Shown here: in pieces, positions 33,511-46,571 of the stretch
How positions within the stretch are numbered: the first letter of the stretch is position 1
How the letters are laid out: each line of letters begins with the position of its first letter
Origin: Epiperipatus broadwayi
Lineage: Eukaryota > Onychophora > Udeonychophora > Euonychophora > Peripatidae
DNA length: 64,000 nt
Direction: 5' to 3'
Assembly (NCBI GenBank): GCA_028023455.1
Contig: JAQFVV010000030.1
Span: forward strand, 5,658,501 to 5,722,500
Program-made: the position numbers and the translations under genes
Notes under the pieces: generated by a model
What the model was told of the DNA's origin: nothing
The model's database searches: none
The model's input: the letters and a program-made list of their open reading frames with translations, nothing else

Positions 33511-36500
33511 TCATAATAATGTGCGTCGCTGTAATCACCATTTAAAACTTTCAATTGCTACTGCAAGTGAAACAATTTTTATTTATTCTTTCCTATTTTT
33601 ACTATAGTGAACAATGATAATCCAACATATGACATATTTTAGATTTATCTATTATTGCTAGATGGCAGCTGTAATCAGGAAAAAAATATTTCATTAATAT
33701 TCAAAATTTGCCTTTTTTTTAAAGATCTGAAATAGTAATTTTTTTATAAGTATATTCGATTTTTGAAGTATTGTGAACTTATAATAATGAGAGAAATTAT
33801 GAAATATTTTGTATAGTTATTTATTTTTCTACATACTCCAATCAAACATGGAGCAACACATAAGAAAAATTAATTGGTCAATGTTAAGCTTCAATGTAAT
33901 AGGTTTAACCTTCTATAAAAGACTGATAATGGGTAAAAATGATAAAAATTGGACTAAGAAAAAAAAATAGGTCACTGCAATTAGATCTATTAATTAATAG
34001 ATATTTATTGAACTGTTCTTTTCCTTAACTTTATTTTTAAAAGCAGGACTTATTAATTTGTTCATTTATCAAAGGTCACTTTTGTAATTTTGTCCAGATA
34101 ATAGAACTTTGAATTATAGGTATTCACTAAACAAAATCCCCCCCCCCCCTTTCCTAAAATTTTTTATTGGTTGCTCAAGAGGATGTGAAAAGGTGTTGAT
34201 GTTCCAATTAAAGAAAGAACATATTTTATTTTTACTTTAATTAGCTAGGAATCAAATCAGGAACCATACTATTTAATTACTAGTTTATGTTTATTGACTG
34301 CTAGAATTTACAGCACTGTAACTTTTAATTCAAAATCAATATCAAAGAAATTTTTATAAATATATTTTCTTTTATATTGCATAAAAAACTATAATAATCT
34401 AATTAATAACTAAAATCCAAAAATATTGCATATCATCACTTTCTTTTAAAACTTGATTCAGTTCTTTATCAAAATAATATTCATAAATTCATATCTTCTT
34501 TTTAGTCTTGTTATCATTTATTCATTGAATGGATCATGTTTCTTAAAAATCACTTCAGCACTTACAATTTTGACCAATTTAATATGGTCATTTTCAAGAA
34601 TATTTGCATAATTTTAATATAAACTGTAGTAATATATGATGGAAAATTAGGAAAAAAAACTCCCAGCATATATTAAAACTCCTGAAAATTTTATCAGAAA
34701 GAAATATATTGAAACGGTATTTATTGACACATCCCGTTTCACCTACTATGATCCATAGTAGTAGGTAGTGAGTTCAAAGTTAACCAAGTACATGTGTACT
34801 TAACATATATTAGCATGTATATGTATGTATATTAATATATGTATACATATAGTTAAATAATGCATATATTTAGTTATATTATATAATAAATTAAAAATAA
34901 TTTGTATAAACATCGTTATATATGTATGAGCGCACCTACATATATATGCAAGTGAAGTTGCAACGCAATAGATTTTATAAGCGTTGCAACGAAATTATAT
35001 TATTTTATATCTTTAATTTTTTATAAATTAAATACACAAATTTACTCTTATTTCATTTAAAACTTGTATATAATTTCAATTCCCGAGGTGAATGAGATAC
35101 ATATATAGCAGAATGTTTAAATTAACAGAATTTGTTTTAAAAGATTGAATATTTCTTGGAAAATATTACGCCACACACACCTGGTTTAAAGTTGTGTGAA
35201 TAGTTAGAAAATGATTTTAAAATAAGTCTAAAATATAATTTGGGACAAAGCAAAATCACTCAAGCTGCACTATTTTGTTATTCACTTAAAATTTGCTTTT
35301 GTCTTTTCCAAAATGTTAATACTGAATTTAAAAGCTAATAAAACTATGTTAAATTTAAGGATTAAAACTTAAGGTTCTAAATAAGTTAATGAATATTGCA
35401 GCGAGGGAGGATCAAAGAGTTAATGTAAAAACCCTCAATTTTTAGCATTGATAATTCACTCTCTATTATATGTGAAGCAGTTGCTGCCGGGAGTTACGCC
35501 TCTTTAAAAAATGAAAATGAGCAGCTAGAAAGCCATCAAATTTGCAGTCTTTCTTTGGAAAATTGGTCTATTAGAATGGAGGAGTTTTGAGACTAATTGC
35601 CCGCTAAGAAGACATCAGAGAACAGTCTGCTTAGAGAAGTAACAGTGCCACTACAATGCCGGATAGCTCAGCCTAAAGAAAAAGAATCGGTAATATCTTC
35701 ACTGCAGAGATCTATAATCTATTAACTTTAATCTTTATAATCTAAACTAGAACATTCATAAGTTCTAAATCATAAACTGATAAATTTAAAATAATAATTC
35801 TTAATAATTGAATCTGTAACCTTAAACAAACTAAATGTTAACTGTAAAAGCTTGCCAACTTAATTTCAAATAACTGTTTTTAATCTGTAATAACTAAATC
35901 ATTTATTCATTAAAAGCTTTCTAAATCTGCTGTCATGCCTATTCTATTTCATCCTATTTTGTTTATTTATTGATATTTTATGATATGCCATAATTCAAAA
36001 CGGAGATTAATAATTTAGTAACTTTAGAGAGATGACTAAAAGCTCTCTGCAATTGATTTATGCTGCTTTTTAACAAACATAAATCTCCATTTTGAAACCT
36101 GTTCTTATATATGTATGTTTAGCTAAGCTACTATGTTTTAGCTTATCATTAAGGTTTGCATATTAATAATAATATGTCTAGTTAAATAATGGCAAAGATG
36201 ATATTTATAAAAGCATATTACTAATTAGCTAAGCCCCCAAAATGCTTTTCTCCTCTTTAGTTATTAGATAAACTATTCAGATTTAGCATTCTTAGATTAC
36301 TTTAAAGAAACCCTTTTTAGCATGTTTTAAGTATGCTAATTAGAGAACTGAGGTAAGGTAGTTTCGCAGAATGAAACTATAGTATTTTGCGCGTTAGTTA
36401 AGTTTAATAATTGATACTCTTTAGTAAGCATTACGAATGTGTTTTTACAAAGCACAACACATGCAATACGCCTTGCTATGCTTCTTTGTAAAATGGGTTT

Positions 36501-37922
36501 CCGGTTTAGACACCATCCCATTATTACTTCGGACAGCCACTTACTTTAGAATTGGAACACGAGGGTCCAAAAACCAATTGTAAAGCTGTTCTGATCTCCC
36601 GAACTAAGGTTCATATTATGATAGCAAGTCGTATGGTCCAAGGGAACTGAGTACTTGGCACTCCACAACTCTTATTTAGTAATTCAGAACCATAATATCA
36701 GAAGCTCTGCTACAACTGCCAGTTCGTCCCACCTTAATATTAATCTAAATGTCTAATTTAGTTTACTTAAGTAATCTGCATAGGGATTATATTTATTACT
36801 CATTATGTATTGTTAGTAAGTATGAGTTATATTCTGTCATTTGTCATTCTTGTAAGATGTAACAACGAAAGCAAACCTAGAATAGATAGCACAGCATACT
36901 TAGGCATGAATATTAATCGCAGATATTAAGCTGTAATACATCTTTAAAGTTAAAGTATTAAAAATGAATTCCAAAAGATGAGATCCCTGTAAACGAATCA
37001 GCTCATCATTGTTATAACACCTGTGTGTGTAAGACATCACCAATGCACTTCTGTATGTTTTGTATTAGTTGACTTATTCTTTTAATAATTAAAAATATTA
37101 AATTTATAATAAAGCTTAGTGTGTTCCTTGCAATCCATCCCAAATCATATCCAAATCTATTCTATTTTAGTATTAATCATTAATATATGCATTATCTCAG
37201 TAAGCCATATGTGTGTGTGTGTTATTCAATTAATTTTAATTTATTGACCATTCCCTGAGTCTCACATTCCACCGTGTTCTATTGCTGGCTCACAAATTAA
37301 ATTGAGATTGAGTGCTCATATATGTCATCCATAGAATAGTGAATCATGGAGCGTTGGTAAAAGAGCTGAAGTGCGATCAGATTCGAGTCTCAACCTCTCA
37401 TCTAGATCAACATTGGTATCATTTAAGAGAACTCTAGATTTTGTTGCGTGAAAGTACAAATATGACCGTTACAATATATACATCTTAAATTTAAAAATTA
37501 AACTTTTATTTAGCATTTATTATCTTATACAGTATTGTATTATTTAATGACCACACATTAGTTCTATTTATACCAAATACTTTTATTACATTTTAAAAAC
37601 TAGTACTCACTTTTAAAATACTAATTTAGACATTCCTTCTATTTATACCATTTATTTTTATTAAGTTTTAGAAATCCAAATATTTAAATTAATTAACTAC
37701 ATATATTGAAAATCATATTCTTTCCCACCTCTTTCCTATTCATTGTAAGTCTTTCTGTCTACCTATATGAATTGTGAGGGTAGCTTAAAATTGCACCCAC
37801 ATAAACCTTATCCACCTGAAATATTGGATTGTCTTGTAATTAGGATATTAATATAAAGTAAATAATAAGTTTTCCTAGAACACTCTTAAAAATATATAAA
37901 TAGTTATGACAGTGTACTAATG
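33511..37922. other. Intron sequence, no gene assigned
   Basis: Mostly AT-rich. Holds a C11 run near 34140, a hammerhead-like remnant at 34555-34600, and GC-richer segments at about 35400-35700 and 36330-36740 without a recognised frame (the - strand frame 36336-36521 is not protein-like). A segment ending GACCGTTACA at 37476 with an AATAAAGC signal near 37110 could be part of an LTR, but no partner or target duplication was found. Confidence 0.35.
34555..34600 (-). ncRNA. Hammerhead-like motif, strongly decayed
   Basis: On the - strand: CUUGAAAAUGA, stem GACCA...UGGUC, then AAAA in place of GAAA and UUGUAAGUG. Same layout as 30531-30575 but with the GAAA box also lost. Probably a dead PLE terminal remnant. 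Confidence 0.35.
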
Positions 37923-37930
37923 CTATAGTA

Positions 37931-38427
37931 CAGGGGTGGGCAAATAGCGGCCCGAGGGCCACATGCAGCCCGCTAAGAGTTTTTATGCGGCCCTCCAAGA
38001 CAATCAGAAAAATCCACCTTGGACTGAGACTTCCTTCCTGTTGCATGACCGAATATTCATCTCATATTTTCCACTAGAATGGCCACATCAGTTTACATGC
38101 GCAGTGTAGATACGATGTGCAGTGCTTTTTCCAGTTGATCTGATTAATTTCAATTTTGTCTTTGCATTAGCATATATATATATTTCCAACTTTTGCGAAA
38201 CCATGAATACTCCAAAAAAATGTAAAATTGGTAATGAATGTCATGTGTTTAATGAAGAATGGACAAACAAATATTTCTTTGGTAATACAGGGAATAGAGC
38301 AGTGTGTTTATTGTGTCATGAAAAAAAGATGCGGCCCTCCGTTAACCTTCGCTTGCACAAAGTGGCCCCCGATGCGGACCTCCACCAACCTATGCGGCCC
38401 CCGAGCCAAAACAATTGCCCACCCCTG
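37931..38427 (+). mobile_element. Internally deleted hAT transposon with perfect TSD
   Basis: Ends CAGGGGTGGGCAA and TTGCCCACCCCTG are inverted and flanked by an exact 8-bp duplication CTATAGTA (37923-37930 and 38428-38435). The interior from 38203 encodes NTPKKCKIGNECHVFNEEW and KYFFGNTGNRAVCLLCHEKK, the N-terminal part of a hAT transposase of the Charlie/GTF2IRD2 type with the first C-x2-C of its zinc finger, then breaks directly into the 3' end. It is therefore a 497-bp internal-deletion derivative. The sequence is GC-rich for the region. Confidence 0.95.
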
Positions 38428-38435
38428 CTATAGTA

Positions 38436-41400
38436 AATAGTGGGAATGGTAGGTCATTTACCATAAAATCACACATATATATTTGTAATAAAATTAATTC
38501 TAGTGTTTAATCAAGAAATATAAACATCGGGAAAATTCATACAAACTTATATATATAATAATTGTATTGTGTTGAAGATCTTGTGCATCTATAATAAATG
38601 TAAACAATGACTTGAATGATGAAAAAACAGTCATAGCAACGGGCAAAAAGTCAAGTATTGTATTAAGCAATCAATATAAGAGGGGGATAATATTATTAAT
38701 ATTACTGCGAATAAACAATGGGAATGACACCGGGTATAAAAAGAAAAACAATTATGACTCCTTCTTTAAAATTGTGCGTTTGACATGAAAAGTCAACTTT
38801 GTTGAAGCAGTTATTTTAATAACATTTTTCTACAGAATGGATACTGTTTGAATTAGCATCTCTATTTTTTATTTATTTTCCATTTGAAAAATTAAGGAAG
38901 CAAATAAAAGATTTTCATACAAGCTAAATGATAAGTCTCAAATAGCTTATAAATTTTAAAGAGCGTTATGATTTTTTTGTAAAGCTAAAAAAAGAAATTA
39001 GAATATTTTAAATGTCAGTAATATGTTATATAGCCAATATCGCAAATAGTAAATAACTGTATTCTATATATATATATTTTAAATGCGAACCGCATATATA
39101 TATAAGTCTGTATATATATATATTTTAATATATATATTTTGGCTAGAACGATTGTCGTCAGGTGGAGCATTTGCCCACTATAGCCATGTGAAATTAATAG
39201 GTATCTGTGTACATTGAAGTGCCTGATAAGCTGGGTCCATGCATGATGGAAATCTACGTGAGGAATGGAACAAAATGATATGTTCAGAATCAATAAGACG
39301 TCATCAATATTTATAATGAGAAAAATGCATAAATTGAACGAACTATTATGTAAGAAGGACTCTGATGAAGAATTGTGCCTGATCATCTCATCAATTCATG
39401 AAATGTTGTAAATATTATGATTTTTCTTTTGTATAGATACGTCTTATTGTTTTTTTATTTTTATCGGGAGGAGGGGGGATTGAAAAGTCTGAATTTTTTT
39501 TCTTTTAATAAAATTTTAGGTAATTTTCTTCAAAAAATGCTTGATTGTTCATTCGTGGCTATGAAATTCAGTCCTTAAACTGATTACTTAAACTGTAAGA
39601 GCTTTTCTCTTTTAAATTAACTAAAATAACCAATGCCACACTATGACATGACCATTTATATTATTTGTTATATGTTTGACTAATAGTATTTCTTAGATAT
39701 TTTTGAATTAATATTCTTTACTATTTATTTTGCTATCATATCACGTATTGTTTCTTTATTATATTTCTTTCATGATATATATATATACAAGGTGATTATT
39801 TTATATCAACCAACTTCCACACCTAAAACGACATACCGTATCTGGAGTTGCAATTATATTTCTAATTAAGTTAGTTAGCAATCTCATTTTAATCTAATAA
39901 AGTCTTCATTACTTTTGGATATATAAATGTCTATATTATGTGTATCTATCATGGGAAATAGGGGATAGGTAATTTTAAATTGCTTAAGTAACAATATGAT
40001 AGATACTCATCATAGACCTTAAAGTTGAAAGTATAGGAGGAATATGTCCAAATAATTCTCTTTCACATATACATATTTTTTGAATTTTTTTATTCACATT
40101 GATTGACAATTTGTTCTATGTTTTTGTATACTTTGTTTTTGTAAATAAATATTGTGAAGTTTTGTTTAATTGACAAAGTCTCTCTAGTTTGTTGATCCAG
40201 CATTTACATTCAATCCTAAAACCAATATTCTACACATGCACACATACATTATCATTTTAAAGACATGAGAAATAAAGGTTAAATCAAGATTATTCTTTAT
40301 TGATAAATAGGGTGAGCTAATTCAGTTATTGATTATCAGTCTGGGTAGGTACATCCCTGTCAAGAGAGTCGAATGCGAATTCTTCCTGAGTTCGAATACT
40401 GAGGCAACGGATCCAAAAGAGAATGGTGAGATGTTAGATGAACTGACTTAAATTGCATATAAATTTGATAGATAAGTCTTAGGCTAGTCTATTGAAGATA
40501 GATATAATCATGAGTCATGTACTTTATCGTGTCGTCTCTAGCATCCTACATGAAGACCCTAGGTCTGACCGTAATAAGATGCGACCTTCTCTTGACACGT
40601 CATCGACCAGACCGTTACAATATATATATATAAACCTCGGTACCAGTATAGTAGGTGCTCTAGTCACTTTTCATTTCAATTTTTGCTTTTACTCACTGAA
40701 GCCACCCTGTGAAAACTAATAGAGAAACTGAAAATTAATTGTTGAAGTAAAAGAGTTCCAAGAAGTCCTCTTTTACTTCAAACCCAAGTTCTTATATTGA
40801 TTTAAACCCAGAAAATATAGGTGTGAGAATGTGAAACAATGGCATCTTTCTTGACATTCTGCAAATAATATTTTAAACTTCTCTGGTTATATATGTTAAA
40901 TTAAATATTTTTCATGGATTGTTATTATAATAAAGAATGGAAATGAGAGGTAATATCCATGTAAATAGAAAATAATCTTTAATCTTTGATGTTACCAGGA
41001 TATTATCTTACTAATTGGCAATCCCTAAAGCCAATCCAGCTTTTTCATTAAACCTATAATAGCTCTTTTGTTTGAGGGTTTTTTTTGTTGTTGAAGTAAA
41101 AGGGGTCCAAGGAATCCTCATATACTTCAAACCCAAAGTCTTATATATATATATTCTATATGATAAATATGGACACAAAATAAATAATCTGAATATTGTA
41201 TGCAATTCTTAAATGAAGAAATTAAGAAAAATACAGAGTAGCAATGTTTAGTTTGTAAAAATAGAATAAAATAACGAACTAAGTTACTTATTCATTAATA
41301 AAACTCATAAAATATTAATAAGTGATATCTTATTTGCAATGCTCCCAGGAGTAAAATCAAATTTTTATATATTTAGTAAAACAAAAAAATTGGCAATCAG

Positions 41401-44400
41401 AGAATTATTTTATGAATTACCACTAGTTCACCATATTATTTATTTATATTAATATGTTCTTCAGCATTTTGAGAGCAGTAGCGTACATATTATTGAGTGC
41501 AAGTACAATATATATTTTTCCTTTTGTTTACTTTCGTAGTTTATATCAAGCATATTGCCAACATGTTTAAGTAGTTCCATTTTTTTTTTTAAATCAACAT
41601 GCACCCTTTATATTGAATTATCACACCTTCAAATCACTGCAACAAAAAGTGCCTTTTGAAATCCATATACATCCCAAAATCCAATAATAATACGGTTATG
41701 TTATGCAGAGATTAACACTTTTAAAGATAAATTCATTCAAGAATTCAGTATATGAGAAGCAAACATAACCAAAATGCAAAAATAAGTTTTAACATTTTAA
41801 AAGTATTTAAAGTAGTTTGAACTATCAATTTCTAAATTTGAATGAAGTTATCTCCAAAAATAATATCAAGTTCTATGTAATATAAAGTTCAGTCAAACAG
41901 ATATCACTCTATAATATCCTACTTTGTTGTAATATTATTTGAATTTATGAATGACCAAAGTTTTCATATTATATCCATATATGCGCACACACGATTTTAT
42001 ATAAATATCTTACCTCAATATTATAGGTTTCTTGTCTTCTGGAAGACTACTGAGAAGTTGATGAAATAAAGAAAACAATTCTATTTTACAAATACTGCAT
42101 CTAATAAATATATAAATAATAATTTAATGTTAAAAGAAGGTTGAGATTGTGGATTATTAGTGATATTGGAATGTCTAAGTGTTGATTGATTTTAGCAATT
42201 AAATAATTTGTAAAAAAATCATTTTTGTAAAGTACATTTTTATTTAAAAAATTAATTATATATTTACAGAAAAATAATTAATGAAACATAATCATATTTA
42301 AAAAAAATTGTTTAATAGTGGCAATCATGCATATTTATCTAAAGACATTTATGTAAGTATAAGTAATCATTAAATATGTAATAAAAATAACATACAGATC
42401 TCAAAATTAATTTATGGCTATTGACAGTCATTGTAAAGGGCAGTGTAAAGGATTTAAAAATTGTAAATACCAAAATTTTACATCCAAGCTATCTGTATAC
42501 TTGTATAAGCTTAATATTAAGTCAGAAAATGCATATTTTAGAATATTAGTTTATAAGACATGGTGGGACTTGGCACACACAAAAAAATGCTATATAGTAT
42601 TCATCTCATGTTTGTGGGTAGGTATAATATAAAAAAGTTATAAATTAATAAAATATGATAAACAATTAATGGAGCTGTTAATTATTTGAAATAAATTGAA
42701 ATAATATTACATTTTCAAATCACTAAATACTGTAACCTTCCATTTCATTGTTTGCGTTGTGACATGATGAAAAAATTAAATCAACCCTAGCAGGACACAT
42801 ATTTTGGGCAAAATGTCTTTATCTATTGCTTTTGAAGACATCCAACACTCTCATCAACATAAAAATATCATTTCTATTTAAATACCACCAATATTATTTG
42901 TTTATAGTAAAGTTTAATATATTAGTAGTACTTTTTATTAAAACTTATTTACGTTCAACTCATTGATGCACAAGCCAGAATTAAATAACACTTTATCTAA
43001 GGGAAAGTATAAATTAAAATGTAAGATTCATGTAGACATGGTTTCAAAAATTTAATACTTTGATTTATTTCAAATTACTAAAAAAAACAAATTCTAATTT
43101 TAATTTTTTTTATTCACAATGCATGAGTATATAAAAACTTTTCTCTTTTTATATTGCAATCAGGATTTATATAACTTGGCTAATAAAGAGAAAAAAATTA
43201 TTTTATATTAGGTACCATTTTGTTTACATCTGTATTCCTCTTTAGTTGCAGTTTTCTCACTAAGAACATAAAAAACTGGATCTTAACAACATGCATTCAC
43301 ACACCAAATAAATGCAAATATGGATAAATGACAACACGATAAATTTTAAACTATATAACTTTTTTATTATAAATTATCCTCATTACCACTATGCTGATGC
43401 TTAATAAGTAGTTAAACGATAATATTTCCAATACATTAATAAAACATATATTAACATTTGTAAAAAAAGAAAATAATGTATATACACATATAAAATAATT
43501 ATCAAAATGATAAATCTTACCAAATATGATATTAAATCTTATTTTATAGCATTAACTCTATTTTGATAATGGATTATAATCATTAGAGTTAGATAGATTT
43601 GATAGAAATAAATCCCTAAAATTTCCATATTAATCTAATTAATTTCCGAAATGCTTACAAAATTAATTTAGAAAAAAGTTTTATCAATTTAAGAAAGTTT
43701 ATAACAGTATAAATGATTGCAAGCAGAAATATCTTATGACTTTAAATCAATTGTAAGTAGAATTATTTATATAAAGTTTCCATGTCACCAAATTATTAAA
43801 GACAGTTTAATAAAAAAAAATAAAATAATAAATTGATTTGGACATGGACACACGTATGAGATATATATATAGATATTGGATAGAATTTAATTACATTAGT
43901 TTAAAAAATTAAAAGAAAATTGGCTTACAGATTTAATAAAGCGATGAAATATTTTGTAAAGAAATGTATTAAGGTAAAACTTAAAATAGTATAATTATAA
44001 CTTGTGTCATGAAGGGAAGAAAGAGAAAATAGTCATTTATTTAAATTATATGCACACTAGTCTGTAATTTATGACTATTCAAAATCTGCTTTCTGAAAGA
44101 AATTTAATGAAAAGTTGCCTTTGTCTTATGGTAAATTTAATGAAATTTTATTAAAAATTATAAAAAAATTAAAATTAAATAGGCTAGAGAAAAAATTTCA
44201 AGGTTTGATCATAATTTTTTCTTTCTTACTTTTTCAAAACTATTTTATAATTATCTATCTGAATGTGAATAAAAAAACATGTTTTGTATAATTAAATCTG
44301 GCATTCAATTTTGAAATAAAGATGTTTTGTAAAATATTCCAACATAAATGAATACAGAGTTAATTAGTTTGTCAAGTGCAATAAACGTTTATCAAAGTAA

Positions 44401-45354
44401 CAAAAATAAATATCATTAAAGACTGAGCATGATGGGTATGATGTCCTTACTAGGAAACAGAAGTAAAAATAGATCTGAAAAGCAATAGTAGTCTCGAATT
44501 AGAGAAGACAATAGCGCAGACTGGTTCCAAGAAGAGAGGGAAAAATGTTCAGAGAAAAGTAGAGCAGTTGTTACCAGCAAGAAAGTAGAAAAGATGAAGG
44601 ACTATAATGAAATCAAAGAATAAATCTGATGTAATAGCTGTTGTAACTTTATTTCTAATAGAAAAGAAAAACTGCCAGAAAAATACTTTCCTAACAGATT
44701 ACTGTTATAGAATTACTTCAAACTGCTGACTGACCTTCGTTTTTGAAAAAGTATTTTTCACTACAATACCTGACTCAGCAATTATATATTTTCTAACCAA
44801 AGACTACCTGCCATGTACAGCTAAACAACTCATGGCACATCAGTTGATGATCTAATACTATGTAGTTTTTTCCATATATGAACATTAACCATACATAGGA
44901 TACACCATTTACTTACAAGAAGAAAACCATGCCATAAAAAAAGGATTCTATTGTATGACCTACTATGTACTTGCTTGCAGTGAAACTCATTCCCATCATC
45001 TATAATCAATGATGACTAAGGAAGTTACTTAAAATAAAGACTGAATTTATAAAGATTATTATCAAAGATATGTGTGAAATATAGAACGTAAGCTTATGAT
45101 ATCAACAAAAACTATGATGAAAAACATTATATGGATAAGAATTTTCTTTTGTATTAAATATTATAAGGCCTTAGAATTACCATTAGTAAGGCTTTCTATA
45201 TAATTATAATTACATTTAGGATTTAATGCTTGTTAATTTCAATATTTTGTATTTTACTTATTTTATAATTTTATGGTAGTTGCAAATATATAAATAACAA
45301 TTTCTTATTTTATTCATATTATAATTAGTATAAATTAATTATTATATTATCGAA
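38436..45354. other. Intron sequence, microsatellites, no gene
   Basis: AT-rich, with (TA)n blocks at about 39066-39135 and 39775-39790. A segment at about 40310-40620 is less AT-rich and ends GACCGTTACA; nothing coding is recognised. A repeated hairpin lies at 40740-40800 and 41090-41150. From 41.2 to 45.3 kb I see neither exon nor repeat family beyond simple AT tracts. Confidence 0.4.
40740..41150. repeat. Direct repeat with internal hairpin, two copies
   Basis: Copy 1 (40740-40800) has GAAGTAAAAGAG...CTCTTTTACTTC, a 12-bp perfect stem with a 12-nt loop, followed by AAACCCAAGTTCTTATAT. Copy 2 (41090-41150) has GAAGTAAAAGGG...TCATATACTTC then AAACCCAAAGTCTTATAT. The spacing is about 350 bp. 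Origin unknown. Confidence 0.7.
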
Positions 45355-45680
45355 TTTAGTTATTTTGTTGTTTGAACTTATATCACTAAACCTGAAAAAT
45401 CATGCAGATTTCTGGGGAACATGTTGAGATAATGAAATACCCCAAGAAAATGATGACGATCAGAACTAATAATTCACCCAAAAGTATTCTTCCTGTAAAG
45501 AAAGTAGCAATTAAACTAATTAGAATATAAAAAAAATTGCTTTTGGAGTTATTAAATTGAATTTAACATTCAGAGTGCTAATGTCATTTCAGTAATCATC
45601 ATCACAGTTTTATACTGGATTTAACTGTTGCATAATATTACAGGCATTGTACAAATATTACCATCACAATATATATATAT
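45355..45680 (+). repeat. Dispersed repeat, copy 1, directly upstream of RTE
   Basis: Shares with 49755-50290, in the same order and orientation: TTTTG-TTGTTTGAACT / CTATTCAAACT, ACTAAACCTGA, TGCAG, GGGGAACATG / GGGGATACAT, GATGACGAT / GATAATGAT, CTGTAAAGAAAGTA / CTATAAAGAAAGTA, CATTTCA.TAATCATCATCAC and ATTACAGGCATTGTA. It ends about 10-40 nt before the RTE. It might be the RTE 5' UTR or a separate repeat. Confidence 0.7.
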
Positions 45681-45719
45681 GAGAATTTTCATCTTGGATT
45701 TTCAAGTTGGTGGCCGAAG

Positions 45720-46571
45720 ATGGAGGGTGCTAATAATCCCCTGATTGTGGACCCAGGCTGTCATTTGATGACGACTTTTTATTTAGGTACATACAACTGC
45801 AGATCACTTTCAAGTGAAGGAAGATTGCAAGAATTAGAAGAAGAACTGTCTCATATTAAATGGGACATTATTGGACTTTGTGAAGTTAGAAGAAAAGGTG
45901 AAGAGACAATTGATTTAAAAAGTGGACATGTACTCTACTATAAAGGTACAAATATTGGAAATATAAGTGGAGTAGAATTCATTATAAATAAAAAGTGGAA
46001 GAACAACATTGTGGATATTGATGGTGTATCGGACAGAGTGGCAAGATTAGTTATACAACTTAATAGCAGATACCAAATGCCGATAATTCAGGTTTATGCC
46101 CCAACAAGTTTTCATAGTGATGAAATAGTAAAAGATTTTTATATAGATGTACAAAAGGTTTTTGATCAGAGTAAACATTTTAAAATTGTCACAGGAGACT
46201 TTAATGCAAGAATTGGTAAACAAATGAAAGATGAGGGTGCTTTAGGTAATTTTGGTTATGGTAATAGAAATGAGAGAGGACATAGACTTGTGGAGTTTGC
46301 AGAAAAAGAAAAACTTTATATTATGAATTCTTTTTTTGAGAAAAATGTTAAAAGGATATGGAGATGGAAGCATCCAAATGAAGGTACAGCAGAATTGGAT
46401 TATATTTTGACTAACAGAAAATACTTATTTCAAGATTATAATGTTCTTAATAAATTTAACAGAGAAAGTGGTCATCGATTAGTAAGATGTGAGATATGTG
46501 TTAATGCAAAACTAGAGAGACAAAAATTATTAAGAAAAACAATATTTACAGTTGATACACCTAATCTTTAG
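45720..46571 (+). CDS. RTE apurinic-like endonuclease domain (open, 283 codons)
   Basis: Exonuclease-endonuclease-phosphatase fold. Visible motifs: GTYNCRSL (Asn motif, residues about 22-30), LCEVRRKG (catalytic Glu, about 57), IQVYAPT, TGDFNARIG (Asp-x-Asn, about 157), RIWRWKHPN, AELDYIL (Asp) and ESGHRLV, where the family normally has SDHR. The Asp of the final Asp-His pair is thus replaced by Gly, which should cripple nicking. The start Met at 45720 gives an N-terminal extension of about 18 residues before the fold. The frame is closed by a TAG at 46569-46571 that interrupts what was originally one long EN-RT protein. Confidence 0.9.
   Translation: MEGANNPLIVDPGCHLMTTFYLGTYNCRSLSSEGRLQELEEELSHIKWDIIGLCEVRRKGEETIDLKSGHVLYYKGTNIGNISGVEFIINKKWKNNIVDIDGVSDRVARLVIQLNSRYQMPIIQVYAPTSFHSDEIVKDFYIDVQKVFDQSKHFKIVTGDFNARIGKQMKDEGALGNFGYGNRNERGHRLVEFAEKEKLYIMNSFFEKNVKRIWRWKHPNEGTAELDYILTNRKYLFQDYNVLNKFNRESGHRLVRCEICVNAKLERQKLLRKTIFTVDTPNL

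Noticed and set aside
36858-37476. Solo LTR from TGTAAC to GTTACA
   Set aside because: The flanking bases show no target duplication and no matching second LTR was found.
42414-42632. Open frame of 72 codons on the + strand
   Set aside because: No domain, no splice or codon signal; composition follows the local AT bias.
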